From: Pseudeuparius sepicola | Taxonomy: Eukaryota > Arthropoda > Insecta > Coleoptera > Anthribidae | NCBI GenBank assembly: GCA_963920635.1 | Contig: OY987299.1 | Coordinates: 132,181,373-132,245,372 of the forward strand | Length of the DNA: 64,000 nt | Reading direction: 5' to 3' | Shown: piece by piece, positions 45,261-57,089 of the stretch | How the letters are laid out: the number at the start of each line of letters is the position of its first letter | Position numbering within the stretch: the stretch's first letter is position 1 | Position numbers and translations under genes: made by a program | Notes under the pieces: generated by a model | Seen by the model: only the letters and a program-made list of their open reading frames with translations | The model's database searches: none | What the model was told of the DNA's origin: nothing

Positions 45261-46354
45261 TAGTAGATGAGGTGGTGACACGTGGCTGCTCGTGATATTT
45301 TTTTAGGCGTGAACCGATGGGGCATTGATACTGAAATCAGTTGGGCGATACATAATATTGCTGAGATTTTTCCACGACTATTACCTAGTTTTTTCAACGA
45401 GCGTGTCTATGACATTCCATGTAGGGTACTCAAATGCATGGCCACAGTCGACTCTAGGAAAGCCCTGAAGTTGAGAAAGCTGGCAACATGGCTTGCGGGT
45501 CTGCGCGGCGTGGCCTGTCACTCCCTGTCAGTTGATTTTACAAGAAATGCACCAGAATTAATTTGTGTAGTGCGGGTAGTGCTATCGTCGCCAGATTGCT
45601 ACGACGAGGCATTGTGTCTCTGGGTGGAAACAGACAGCCCGAAGTGCTGCCGAATTTTTTTTTATAAATTTGTTTTGTTTGTGAAAAATGAAACATTTCT
45701 CTAAAAGTTCGAAGTGAAGAATCGTTCCTTTACAATTTCAAGCCTCACGATGCCTAGAACCGTCGAGGGAAGCTAGAACTTAGTTATATACCTGGCTATA
45801 AGTCAAATCGTAATAATAACTTGAAGTAGCTAGGTTTTCTTTGCTTGACGGCAAGGGGTCAACTTGTATTCGTTTTGGGATTTCCAAAGGATGAAAATTT
45901 AAGAATAAAATGATTAAGGGCCAATTGCATCGACAAACTAAAGTACCCTTTAAAATTAAAGGAGCTTTCTAACAGGCCAACCATTGTTTAGTATTGTTGG
46001 TTGCAAACTTTATTTACCTAATCTTAAAGTCAAAAGATAATTTAGGTGAATGTATTAAGGAATTGACCCTAACTGCCATTTCAATCAGAAGAGATTACTC
46101 TCCTTCACAACGTGCAGTTCTCTATTCGCTTGTTGTATGTATTTTTTTGAAAATTTAACCATAAGGGAAGATAGGTAATCATCATTTGCGCACTTTGCGA
46201 AAAATTCTCACAAAAATTCGACTTACAACAAATTTACCATATTATTTGTCGAAAATGTACCTATCCAAAACAGGAATCGTACTTATTATAAATATTTATA
46301 CTTCTGTGTATATTTTGTTACTTGTTACTGCTTTTATTGTCTGTTAAACAAACG
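45261..46354. other. No confident feature; one uncharacterised 140-codon open frame
   Basis: An open frame at 45,282-45,704 (+) has no recognisable domain, no clear splice or promoter context and a low-complexity end. I do not call it a gene, but it is the longest plus-strand frame in the desert outside repeats. Confidence 0.3.
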
Positions 46355-46356
46355 TA

Positions 46357-48109
46357 CAGCGTGTCCTACCCCCTGGATCTCAGGAACCGTAAGAGACACG
46401 AAAAAAAATGAATACCAAAGTTGTAAGATTCGCAGTGGACGTAACCTCTCTTTTAATTTCACGTATACAGGGCGATTCGTATTTGCAGGACAAAAATAAA
46501 ATATTTACATTTTGACAATTGCATTAATTCTTTCGAATATTTGCATACAGAACCGTTTTTTTGTTTTGTATTTTGGATGCAGCGTTGCCAAGATATCGAA
46601 TTTTTCTTGGAATTTAGGGACTTCGCGGAGGTTATATAAACTTAATGCTGTATCTTTATTTTAATAGATATCAAAGATATATTTTAGCCGAAGTATGACA
46701 GCATAACCGTGTGTGGTGTGGTATGTCGAAATTGGTTTTTGCATATACAGTGTGTTCATAACAGGCTCTCAAATACAGATAATTTCAAACACCAATAACT
46801 TTTTTTTTTCAATTGGAATGACCCATATTTCTATAGTTTGTTGGATGCCGGCGTCCAAGCCCCACATTTTATGTAAATAACATTCTATACCAAAAACTAC
46901 CCGTTTTCGAGATATTTAGTATTTAAGAAAATTTCTTTGCATTTTTCATTCAGGTGAGAAGGTTTTATCAAGCAAGCCATAACTATTTTTCCAGACAGTG
47001 GCAGAAATAATTGTCATTTTAGATAATACGGGAAATAAAATTCCTATACCCGTATACAGATTGTCACACTATAAAGGTCGCTTTCTTTACATTAGTGATT
47101 AGGATATGAAATAAAAAGAAGCTTTCACGGGCAACAGGAATTAATATTTATATTTTCTTAATCGATAAAACAGAAACAAAAAATTATATGTACAATAAGT
47201 TTTCGATATGCCTTCCCTCGACGGTAATGCAGGTAGTATATTTCGTAACCAAATGATAGGTAAGTTTAAAGCCATAAAATAAATAAAAAAAAAACAAGGG
47301 CACAAATCTATGTACGTCTGGTGTGGTATGTTGTGTAATGTGTAGACGCACATTAGGTCCTATATTTCATGGGCAAAAATTAAAATTTGATATTATATTT
47401 CCTCTGATTCAAAATCAAGAAATAATTTTATACAATATAGCCAATTTTATATTGTTTTTGCTTCTTTTTATTTAATATCCTAATCACTAATATAAAGAAA
47501 GCGACCTTTATAGTGTGACAACCTGTATACGGGTATAGGAATTTTATTTCCCGTGTTATCTAAAATGTCAATTATTTCTGCCACTGTTTGGGGCTTGGAC
47601 GGCGGCATCCAACAAAGAAATATGGGTCATTCCATTTGAAAAAAAAAATAGTTATTGCTCTTTAAAATTATCTGTATTTGAGAGCCTGTTATGAACACAC
47701 TGTATATACAAAAACCAATTTCGACATACCACACCACACACGGTTATGCTGTCATACTTCGTCTAAAATATATCTTTGATATCTATTAAAATAAAGATAC
47801 AGCATTAAGTTTCCATAACCTCCTCGAAGTCCCTAAATTCCAAGAAAAATTCGATATCTTGGCAACGCTGCATCCAAAATACAAAACAAAAAAACGGTTC
47901 TGTAGCAAATTTCATGGAGAATGCAAATATTGTAAAGGATTAATGCAATTGTCAAAATCTAAATATTTTATTTTTGTCCTGCAAATACGAATCGCCCCGT
48001 ATATGTGAAAATAAAAGAGAGGTTACGGCCACTGCTAACCTTACAACTTTTGTATTCAAGTTTTTTTCGTATCTCTTACGGTTCCTGAGATCCAGGGGGT
48101 AGGACAAAC
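46357..48109. mobile_element. Large fold-back element (CAGCGTGTCCTACC ends, TA target)
   Basis: Arms of about 650-740 bp are highly similar (46,357-47,100 and 47,460-48,109). They include CCCCCTGGATCTCAGGAACC, CCAAGATATCGAATTTTTCT and TTTATTTCCCGTxTTATCTA. TA dinucleotides flank the ends. The 360-bp centre has no recognisable transposase motif. Confidence 0.85.
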
Positions 48110-49683
48110 TATTTGGGACTTACTTAGGTACCCAATTATTGAAACAATATTCACAAATTTATCTAATTATAATTAAAAAGAGGGTTGAACATTTATTAGA
48201 GAAGATAAACTAAGCCAACGAGCAGACTGCTCTATACTGCATAGACCCGTTGAAACGTCCCGCTGCGGCGTTGCCACTTGTTCGCACAGGGCTTGTAAGT
48301 TTGAGAAGGTTGTGGCATGGCTCATAATGATATTTTAAAGGGGACAGTGGACAGTAGTAGCAAAGTCTAGGTAGTAAGTAGCAGTGGCATATTGCACCAT
48401 ATGTTCTTTAGTATAGTATAGAATTATTATTATTTAAATTATTAGCAGTTATGTTACCTGTGGTAGTGTAGTAGATATAGCAACTAGCAAAAATCGGTCT
48501 TGTTTTATATCCAATGGACCGTATGAATAAACGTGAGCAAAACTTTTTACTCGCAAAACTTGAAGCATATGCTATATATTATATGAATAAAATTGTCAGT
48601 AAAAGGTTTTGCTCAAAACTGTAATGATTCGAAACATAGATACACCTGGCGCGACACATAATGAGTTGCCGACTAAAAAAACTAAATCCTCCATCGATCG
48701 CCTCCATTATGCAAGCTCACCCTAGCCCTAATAGCAGCTTTACCTGTGGATTATTCCGAATGACATAACTCCCAAAGGTAAGCGTCGTCGTCCGTGGGGA
48801 CTTTGCATTTTGAGGTGTTCAACGGAACATGTCAACGAGCAGCCACGCATTCATTTTCGCGGTACATTAACCAGCGCTTCGTTTTTTCTCGTTTTCCTGG
48901 AAAATCCGGCAGTTTTTTCGACAGCTGTTGCGAAACACGGGACGTTACATATAATACAACCAATTTTCGGGTGGTTTTTAGTTTATTATTCCGTAGTCCG
49001 GCGGCCTGTCACCTTTTGCGTATAAAAACTAAAAAGGAAAATGAACAAGAACAATTAATTTCTCGAAGTTTAAAACTTATTGAAGTTGAAAGTAAACCGT
49101 TATAGAGTGTTTTAATTTTGATGCATATTTGCACATTTTGTGCTTAGTTTTGTGCTTTGTCTGCTACTGCAGTCTCTGTAAACAACGTGCATCCGTTGTG
49201 GAAAACCAGGGGCTCCCTATACCCACCCATTACTGTTGATTGGCATTGAAAAATCAAAAAGGTAATAAATTCACTTAGACTATGCATACATTTTTCTGGG
49301 AAAAGGCACAAAAAAAGTAAATTTACGATATGTTGTGCAACTGGCAACACCGTGCCCAGGGGTCAATAGCCTCGACACACGAGCTTAACAGCTGATCTGG
49401 TGAACGCCGTTAACAATAGCTTTTAATACACTTCTGAAAATATTTTTTCTTTTTTGTTGTTGAGTTTTGAATTTTTAAATTTCAAATTCGTACCTATTAA
49501 GCTATTTTTTCCCACCTGTGGTTAAAATTTTTTTCATCATGACTGAATCACCCTGTAGATTTGAAACAGCGCTATGCACAGGTCTTTAAGTAGTGTTGGT
49601 CCAGGTTAATCAAGTTTATATTTTAATTTTCTTGTAATTATTGTTGCAAATGACAAAATAACACATAGAATAATGCTAATATG
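48110..49683. other. Mixed unique sequence without recognised genes
   Basis: Moderately GC-rich around 48.2-48.3 and 48.8-49.0 kb. Two overlapping open frames at 48.79-49.1 kb have no domain. A GATTCACCCTGTAG end near 49,545 looks like a lone MITE terminus. Confidence 0.4.
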
Positions 49684-51173
49684 CAGGGTGAGTTTTTTTC
49701 GATGCCCACTATGGGGATCTCGGAAACTAGCAGAGCTAGAACAAAGGTTAAATGGGGAAAGAATTGCAGTTTTGAATGCTTAATCTAATGGCCCCTTTTC
49801 GATTTTTAGAAAAGTTCATGGCACACTAGATATTTTGAAAAAAGTGATTTTTTGCTATTTCATCAGATCTCTGTAGCTCCGTTATTTCAGATCATACAGA
49901 AAAACTGTAGAGACAAAAATTGTATATAATTTTGGGCTTAATAAGACAATATTGTCCAATTTTTTATGTCGATTGTGCTTTTTGAGGTATAACATAAACT
50001 TGTATTTAAATGTAAATCATAATTGGCTGTGGCCTTATCAAATCGGCCATTTTTTAAGCTTTCCAAAAATATAATACTCGGCGTAGTTATTATAAAAATG
50101 AAATAGCTATGGCTAATTTTCAGATTTTTTTAAATTTTCATATAGTCAGCCATGGAATATTTTCATAATTACGTTCTATTTTATAATAAGACATACTTCA
50201 AGCTTTCAAATATTTTATTTTAAGCTGATAACAAAATGTAACAAAATAAAATAAAAAATATCAGCTCCACCACATAATTATTTGCCCGTAAGAAATTACC
50301 TAGATCAGCTCTATCCAAATAATTGGATAGGGAGAAAGACCTATTTCCTGGCCGCCCCGATCCCCCGATTTGTCTGTTTTGGATTTCTTTTTGTGGGGAA
50401 CAGTACAAAATAAAGTATGAGACAATTGTTAAATTAAGAGCAGCTGTTTTAGAACCAACTGCCAGTATTGATAGGCGCTCTCTAAAAAAGGCGACAAATT
50501 CAGTTTTAAATAGATGCAATATTTGCATAAATAATAATGGTGGATTGTTTGAACACCTTTTTTATTTTAAAAGGTGACCTTTTAAAATAATAATAATTTG
50601 TATTTGAGCTTTTTTATTTTTGTTTTATTTAGTTACATTTTGTTACCAGCTAAAAACAAAATATTAGAAAGTTTGAAGTATGTATAATTATAAAATAGAA
50701 CGTAATTATGAAAATATTCCATGGCTGACTATGTGAAAATTAAAAAAAAATCAGAAAATTAGCCATAGCTCTTTTATTTTTTATAATAACTATGCCGAGT
50801 ATTATGTCTTTGGAAAGCTCAAAAAAATGGCCGATTTTATAAGGCCACAGCCAACTATGATTTACATTAAAAAAACTCAAGTTTATGTCATATCTCAAAA
50901 ATCACAAACATAAAATATTGGAATAGATTATCTTATTAAGCCCAATCTAAAGTTTTTCTGTATAATCAAAAATAAGGGAACTACAGAGACCTGATGAAAT
51001 AGCCAAAAAAACACTCTTTTCAAAATATCTAGTGAGCCATGAACTTTTTTAAAAATCAAAAAGGGGCATTAGATTGAGCATTCAAAACTGCAATTCTTTC
51101 CCCATTTAACCTTTGTTCTAGCTCTGCTAGTTTCCGAGATCCCCATAGTGGTCATCGAAAAAAACCCACCCTG
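49684..51173 (+). mobile_element. Fold-back Tc1/mariner-derived element, copy 3 (most complete)
   Basis: Arms of about 560 bp start CAGGGTGAGTTTTTTTCGAT and end with the mirror CCCACCCTG. Flanks are TATG/TATA, consistent with a TA target. Arms match copies 1 and 2. The centre keeps an open transposase C-terminal remnant. Confidence 0.85.
50347..50577 (+). pseudogene. Tc1/mariner transposase C-terminal remnant (copy 3)
   Basis: An open segment of 76 codons reads RPDPPICLFWISFCGEQYK, then RRSLKKATNSVLNRCNICI and GGLFEHLF. It corresponds to the region after the last catalytic residue in Tc1/mariner transposases (FFLWG-like motif, then RCxxCI and GGxFEHL). Compared with copy 2, it has an insertion in LEPTASIDRR and reads through the natural stop into AT-rich arm sequence. 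The DDE part is absent. It is most simply the leftover 3' end of an ancestral transposase gene captured between long inverted arms. Confidence 0.65.
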
Positions 51174-51179
51174 TATATG

Positions 51180-51300
51180 GCAACGAAGACAAAATAATAG
51201 TAATTGCCCCCCTCCCCAGCACAAGCATGTGGTTGCTTCTGGGGTACTCCTAGTTTGGAGTATTGTGAGGGTGAGAATTATTATTATTATTATTATATTT
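51180..51300. repeat. Retroelement-like 3' tail with (TTA)n, copy 2
   Basis: Matches 9589-9737, with the same ACTCCTAGTTTGGAGT hairpin and a longer TTATTATTATTATTA end. It directly adjoins the right flank of fold-back copy 3. Confidence 0.5.
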
Positions 51301-52469
51301 AAATAGGAAAATACCATAATGATTTATCTCATAAAACACTTAGTGGCTTTTTTTCACATCGGTGTATAGTGTCAATGAACTCACTTGGAACGCTTGGGAG
51401 CCGTTTGCCTTGGAAAACGCGGCCCTTAATAATATTATACAAATTTTATTTAAATGCTCTAAAGAAGAATAAAATAAACTTTGAAATAATTCAAACCGAA
51501 GCGAACCAATAATTTTGTTACACACAAAACAACACCACACAAAAATCTATACACGCGAAACCAAAATCCGTAAAATAAAGCACAATTCTTATTTCCGTGC
51601 ACGGCACTGGTTATACTGGCCTAACTGGTCTACGTCGACACCTGCTCCATGGATCTCCGAGATGCCGACCAATCAAATCGCTACGCTCGCTTTCTTATTG
51701 GCTGCCTCCTTGACTAGGTCGACGTCAACCACATAAAAACCTTTGAATTTTATACGGGTGATTTCTGCTGATAAGTCTGGTATTTTTACCAGTAGCAGAG
51801 CGTGGTAAATGCTATGAAATAGATCGCGCCCCGTATATCACTATGTTCCAAGACTTTGCATCATTATCTAATAAAGATTATTGATTGAAACATGTATCAT
51901 ATTCGACAAACTTCAATAAAAAGAATGAAAAAGAGCCATTTATGACACGTTCACGTCACTAATCGCAATTTTCCGTCGCATAATTTTCAACCCTTCCGAT
52001 TTTGTCGACTTAACCGAAAACTCGCCGACATCTGTCACGAATAAAAATTCCGCTAACTGCGATTTTCTCCGAAACATTAAATTTCAAATCGTGACGAATG
52101 CATCTCAAATATTTGTATTGAATTCCCAACCCTTCCGGGGCCGACGTCGAATGATATTTATTGCCCATTTTACGGTATGATGGCGGGTCTAAAAAATCGG
52201 ACGATCCGTTAAATTTATTATTTTGTCTAGATATATGAGAAGGATTTATACCTCTATGTAGGAGATGTAACCAACGTTAGGTATTTTGCCCCAACCCCGA
52301 CGTGATTCAGTTTTATCTCTATAAACTGCCACTTGAAAATATCTGAGTTGTAATCAATGGCATCAGAACGTATATAGACAGGTTTCTTTTGACAAACTCC
52401 TGACGCCCAGAACCTTTGAATAAAGAATTTAAAGGAGTCAAAGCTCTATGTGTATTATAAAATACGTTA
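51301..52469. other. Mostly unique sequence with a CpG-moderate block at 51.96-52.24 kb
   Basis: The segment near 52.1 kb (TTCCGGGGCCGACGTCG, CCCATTTTACGG) stands out in composition. Near 51.63-51.73 kb, GTCTACGTCGAC and GTCGACGTCAAC form a loose inverted pair. No gene is seen. Confidence 0.4.
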
Positions 52470-52830
52470 TGCGGAAAGCGCCCTGTGTAGTAACCAAATT
52501 TTGACACAATATTTTGATAACTGACACGGTAATATCTGATAAGTGCCAGTATGTGATACTTGGATACTTTTTCGAGTTATTATGCTTAGCTGCGCGGCTT
52601 GTGGCACTTCTCTGACCGCCAAAACTAAAATGAAAATGATTGAAAATAATAATCCATCGGTAAGTAATTTTCTAATTTATATATTAACTTTTGAGGCCGT
52701 GCACCAAAGTGGCATAGGCGTTTGTGTAGGTACCTACTTACTTCTTCATCATTGGAAATTTAAAATTAGAATTGCTGTATTATCAAGGATTCCCAAACTT
52801 AAAGACAAAAAAGAAAGCAAAAGCAATGAA
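52470..52830 (+). repeat. Dispersed repeat with a small Cys-pair exon, copy 1
   Basis: Direct repeat of about 60,035-60,365. Both copies carry an ATG frame reading MLSCxACGTSLxAKTK and ending in NNPS, followed at once by a GTAAGTAAT donor. This looks like the first exon of an element-encoded protein starting with a Cys-x2-Cys pair. No downstream exon is recognised. Confidence 0.5.
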
Positions 52831-53306
52831 TAAAAGAAGAGATATTCAAGATTTAAGCTCTATTTACTGTTCTATTTTATTTTTGGGTACAAAATAAAAT
52901 AAACGTAAGACACTTTTTTAAATATCTATATTTTTGTAACCTATAACTTTAACCAGTGTTTAAATATTTACTCGTTCGGCTATGCTTTAACATTATTTCA
53001 TTGTTTAATTTATATTTGTATAACCTATATCTATATCACCTGTTGATTACTACCTGTAAGTGTTACCTAAGCTTTCGTTTTCCAATATCTAGTATGCCAT
53101 TTAAGAAAAAAAAATTGATTAAACATGCCAAACAATTTCTAATTTTTTATGAAAAAGTAGGTAAGTCATAAAAAAATTATGAATTTTTACTGAAACAATA
53201 TAACTATACTTTTTATATGTATAATAATTTTCACATTTTTCAAAATTACCTACGTATTCAACTTAATAATTAATAGAGAACATAATTAAAATTTTTACTC
53301 TCTGCC

Positions 53307-53335
53307 CTGAGGAAGTTCTAAAAATAAGAACGAAA
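53307..53335 (+). ncRNA. Possible hammerhead ribozyme core
   Basis: CTGAGGA (53,307-53,313) fits the CUGANGA box. A 5-bp stem GTTCT/AGAAC follows and then GAAA (53,332-53,335), the second conserved box. A convincing stem III and cleavage UH were not found, so this may be decayed or coincidental. It lies 300 bp upstream of a pseudo-LTR-like remnant. Confidence 0.25.
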
Positions 53336-53639
53336 GCTTGAAATTTATTAAGAATGGTGTCGTTTTTAGAGATTATATCTGCTAAAAGTACCCATGATTT
53401 TCATTTACATAATTTGAGCAACACAGCAGTGAATATTTTTACCATAAATAATTATTCTTCTCATTACTTTCTTTATTTTTAGAATAGAAAAAATATAATA
53501 GGTCTCATGTAGAATTTGCTGGGCAATTCAAATATGAAGACAAAGTTTATACAGGGTGTTAGCCTGCTCAAATTAATAAACTTTTTTTTCTTTGGATCTT
53601 TGATCACCTTTTGAGATAGGTAACTTGTCGGAATTTTTT

Positions 53640-53830
53640 TATGGCGCAAAATTAAAATTTTAATTGGGATTTTTCGCCACAGGAAATGTTGAGTAACCTC
53701 TCGTAATTGTCAGAGGCTAGTTTCAGTTTCAACTTTGAAAATTCATAAATACCTAACCTTACAAGAACGAAACTGTGAACGTTAACAACTGAAAAAATAA
53801 CTTTAACTTTGTTTTGTGAAAAGCGCCAAA
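53640..53830. repeat. Diverged Penelope-type pseudo-LTR remnant
   Basis: Shares spaced blocks with the 12,263-12,538 arm in the same order: TTTTTCGCCAC, GAAAATTCATAAAT, ACGAAACT and AAAAAATAACTT, then TTTGTTTT. No coding part adjoins. Confidence 0.4.
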
Positions 53831-53972
53831 AATGGGAATCCATGGCCAACTTTTGGCATAGTAGGGAAGAGGTGTACAACATAGCATAGTTGTTGAAACT
53901 TCCTGAATCATTCATATTTAGTAGGCTGTAGGCTTTTGGGTTACGTTTTCAATGCTAAATTGAATATATTGT

Positions 53973-54583
53973 TTTTCTTGAAATCGGCATTAAAATGTCC
54001 CAAAATCGTCATTAAAAGCACAGAAATCGTACAATAATGTAGCCCATTATTGTACGATTTTTTCAATAAGTAGGCCTTGGCGAGATGTAAACATCAAACG
54101 TCAGACGCGGAGAAATCGCCCGTCAAAAGTGACCAAATATTCTAAACCCGGCCGATAAAGGCTCATTTAACTTTTCGTACACATTGCGAAATTGTTTCCT
54201 ATAGAAGCGCAATCCTTCAGTATACATATTTTAGTAAATTCGAATATCAATAGATTTGTTGTGTAGGCTGCACAAGAAGCAGCAGTTTGGTTTTTCTGTC
54301 AGAAGGTGCCGTACGTCATTATACTTGTCCTAGGTAGAGCGATCGGTAAAGTCAAGCAACGCCGCGCGTAGTCGGTTCGTGGACGGGTGATCCCTTATTA
54401 TTATTTTCTTGCCTAATAAAACATTTTTTTTCCGATTTCAAAAAAAATATAATATGTACCTCGGCACTGAAGTTCTTTTTATGACTCATGTGGTTTATTT
54501 GCCTCAGCCAGAGGCCTCAGCAACTAAACTCCACATGAGTCATAAAAAGTTGAACTTCAGTGCCTTGGTACATAAATAACTAT
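53973..54583 (+). repeat. 5S-like composite repeat, copy B
   Basis: Nearly identical to copy A; it differs by a 7-bp AGTGACC insertion and scattered substitutions. Contains the 5S-like segment at 54,341-54,394. It is not inside a hAT, so the repeat moves independently of that element. Confidence 0.75.
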
Positions 54584-55341
54584 TATCCAGAAAATATGGA
54601 ATTATCAGACGAGAATTCTGCAGAAGATTCTGGATAATCTGTCAGGTAGACAATTCTATGCACTCATAATAAAACATTTATCATAACAAATAACTTTCTA
54701 TTTTATTTATATTTTCCACACTTTATAGGGCTAGAATTTCATATATGGAAATGCCAGGAAGTTACACATAACTTTTGATGTAGTAGTGTTTTTAGTGTTA
54801 TTTTAAGTGACCGAAAATTCTGTGTCATTTTATGACACTATCTGATGAGCAGGTTGCATATAGCTTATCAGTGTCATTAATTTTCAATAGAAAATTTTCT
54901 TCTGTGCCATACACATACCTTATATAATACATACACCGATTTTTAACCGTCTGTGCACGCTAGTGCGCGGGTCATAGTAAAGGATGCATGATGCCGCCAT
55001 TTGTACCCTTATATTGACATTTATCGGAACAGCTGTTTTGTGTTTGTTCGTTTTCCCTGCTCGTTTTCGGTTTTCCCACAAGTTTTTGTTATCTAGGTAT
55101 TTCGAAAATAGCCTTTTACTAACCGTTTTTTAGTGACAGTGTAGTGCTTACATACAAGAAAGTGTTTTACTGTGATTATTACACATACCTATAGGTATGT
55201 GGATTATTACGACTAGACGAGAACAATGGCTCGCTTTGTAAAGAATTGCAAAAATCTCAAAAGACTGGTGCCTCCTGAAAGTTATATTAAATTTTACAGG
55301 TAAGTTATTACTTCTGTACAAAATAATATATATTATAGGTA
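54584..55341. other. No recognised feature
   Basis: AT-rich sequence; a small ATCCAGAA/TTCTGGAT pair near 54,590-54,635; no gene. Confidence 0.45.
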
Positions 55342-56620
55342 AAAGCCTATTCATTTAATTTATACCCTGACGTCATCGATACCAGCATAACAGCGTTGCC
55401 AAACTTTATGACAAATTGCAAATACGAAGACTTCAGCTGCCACAATATTTGACTTTTAAACCATTTACAGGTTAGTTAATGTACACTGTGTTTTCTTAAT
55501 ATGAAACCTTAATAGGCCATGTGAATAAAAATTAGGAAAAGCTTAATACCACAGGTATTCTGTGTTAATAGGTACTTAAAAATTAAAAAAAAATGAAAAA
55601 AGTTCACTATTTCCGAATAATTAATTTTAAAAATGTTTTGGACCATCTGATGCGCCTTTATGTAAAAATAAAGCAGTGGAAATTTACAAAGAAAATATTT
55701 CCCTTAATTCAAAATCTTGGAAAATCTTGGAAAATCCATGTTTCTTCCAAGTAAACAAACTCTCGTGTTTCTTCTCTTTTTGCTTGCATATGAGTTCTTA
55801 AAAATTTAATACGTTTTATAGCAATATTATAGGCACCTCCATAAAGTCCACGTCGAGGATCATCTTTGCGGTACTTAAATCCAATGTCCCTCAATATTTT
55901 CCATAAAGATGTTCTACCACCATGAAAAATATCTCTTTCTTCTAATTTCGCTTTTAGGGCGTTCACTGTAAAGTGCTTTTCTAAAAGAATAATTATAAAA
56001 TTAGACGCATATTGGGGCAAATTGGCAAAATTCTTGAACATACTGTCCCTATATACATTTCATATATCACATTTCGGATTGCTGTCTGTTCGAAATCATC
56101 AATGTTGACTAGGTACAGGTTTTTTCTTTCTCTCCTTGCAGTTCGAGTAGCTGGTTCGTTTGAAATAATTGTTTTGACCGTGTCAAAACTAATTCCTAGA
56201 GCTGCTGCAACCCTCTTAAATAGAAACAAAAATATGATTTTTTAGAAATTATCGAAATTTATATCAGTGAAATAAAATAAAAAGTACTTACATCTTTTAC
56301 AGCACAAAGCGGAAGCAGCGGACCCCCGTTTTCCCTTTCCCTCTCAAAATATTCGCTCAAAGCACGCACCATACCCTGCGCGCGTTTATCAAGATTTTGA
56401 GAACCTATCTTGCCCGGCATTTTTAAAATTAAGTGACAAACGAAAAAATTTTAACGAAAAATTTGAATATTATTATTGCAACCCAGCCCTATTATGCCAA
56501 CATGACAGATGAAAATTAACTATTATTTGTGTGGCATTTTTGTAGTGTCACTAGAATTTATATTGGCAGCAAAAAACACCAAACGATGACGTCAGGGTAT
56601 AAATTAAATGAATAGGCTTT
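55342..56620 (-). mobile_element. IS630/Tc1-mariner-like element, internally deleted
   Basis: Exact 37-bp terminal inverted repeats start AAAGCCTATTCATTTAATTT and end GACGTCATCG (55,342-55,378 and 56,584-56,620). TA-containing flanks fit the superfamily. The encoded transposase is truncated. The element also covers unique non-coding sequence at 55.4-55.7 kb where the catalytic region should be. Confidence 0.8.
55709..56420 (-). pseudogene. Broken IS630/Tc1-mariner-like transposase
   Basis: Exon 1 (56,420-56,292) encodes MPGKIGSQNLDKRAQ and GGPLLPLCAVKD, then a GTAAGT donor. Exon 2 resumes at 56,214 in phase with RVAAALGISFDTVKTI, a helix-turn-helix-like segment. After YEMYIGT the frame breaks. 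A GTATGT...TTTTAG stretch of 63 nt could be an intron but does not restore the frame. The rest reads HFTVNALKAKL, SLWKILRDIGFKYRK and REFVYLEETWIF. In relatives the last motif is YLDETW with the first catalytic Asp. Here it is Glu, and the protein stops within 10 residues, so the DDE core is gone. It cannot be functional. Confidence 0.75.
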
Positions 56621-56869
56621 AGGTATTTTTGCTGCATTAGATTTTACAGAGTACCTATTGCGTTTTTTTAATAAAAATAATTCTACCTTGAAGTTGTATA
56701 ATTTATACAGCTGCCTTTTTTTAAGTTTTGCTTTCTTCTGTGAGTAAAATACAGTCATTTTGTGTTATGTGAAAACAAGCTTATTAAAAAAAGGAAAATA
56801 TAAACCAAGCAGAATACTTAGTTCATCTTAACGCTAAGAAAATCCTGAGAAACCGGGTTTTATGGATTT

Positions 56870-56980
56870 AATTTTAAGCGTTTTAAAATTCCCGCCTTAA
56901 ATAAGGGTACAAATGGCCGCCGTCCTTGATTGAAAAGTTACCCCGGTCGGTCGTCTCTTTTGCGCCGTATATGTATTATA
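56870..56980. promoter_or_regulatory. Block with ATGGCCGCC motif, inverse relative of 2622-2720
   Basis: Contains CCCGCCTTAAATAAGGG, AAATGGCCGCC, CCCCGGTCGG and CGTCTCTTTTGCGCCG. Roughly 70% similar by eye to the reverse complement of 2622-2720. Confidence 0.4.
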
Positions 56981-57089
56981 TAGGTATGTGGTCCCATAAA
57001 ATAAACATGCTACGTCTATTAACACAAAAAGTACCTAATTCTTAATAATGGCACATTATTATTTCTTAGCTTTTCTGGAATAGAAGTAA

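Noticed and set aside
45282..45704. 140-codon plus-strand frame
   Set aside because: No domain, splice context or repeat partner; kept only as a note in the gap entry.
48794..49105. Two overlapping plus-strand frames of 71-103 codons
   Set aside because: Mutually overlapping, no recognisable motif, likely chance in moderately GC-rich DNA.
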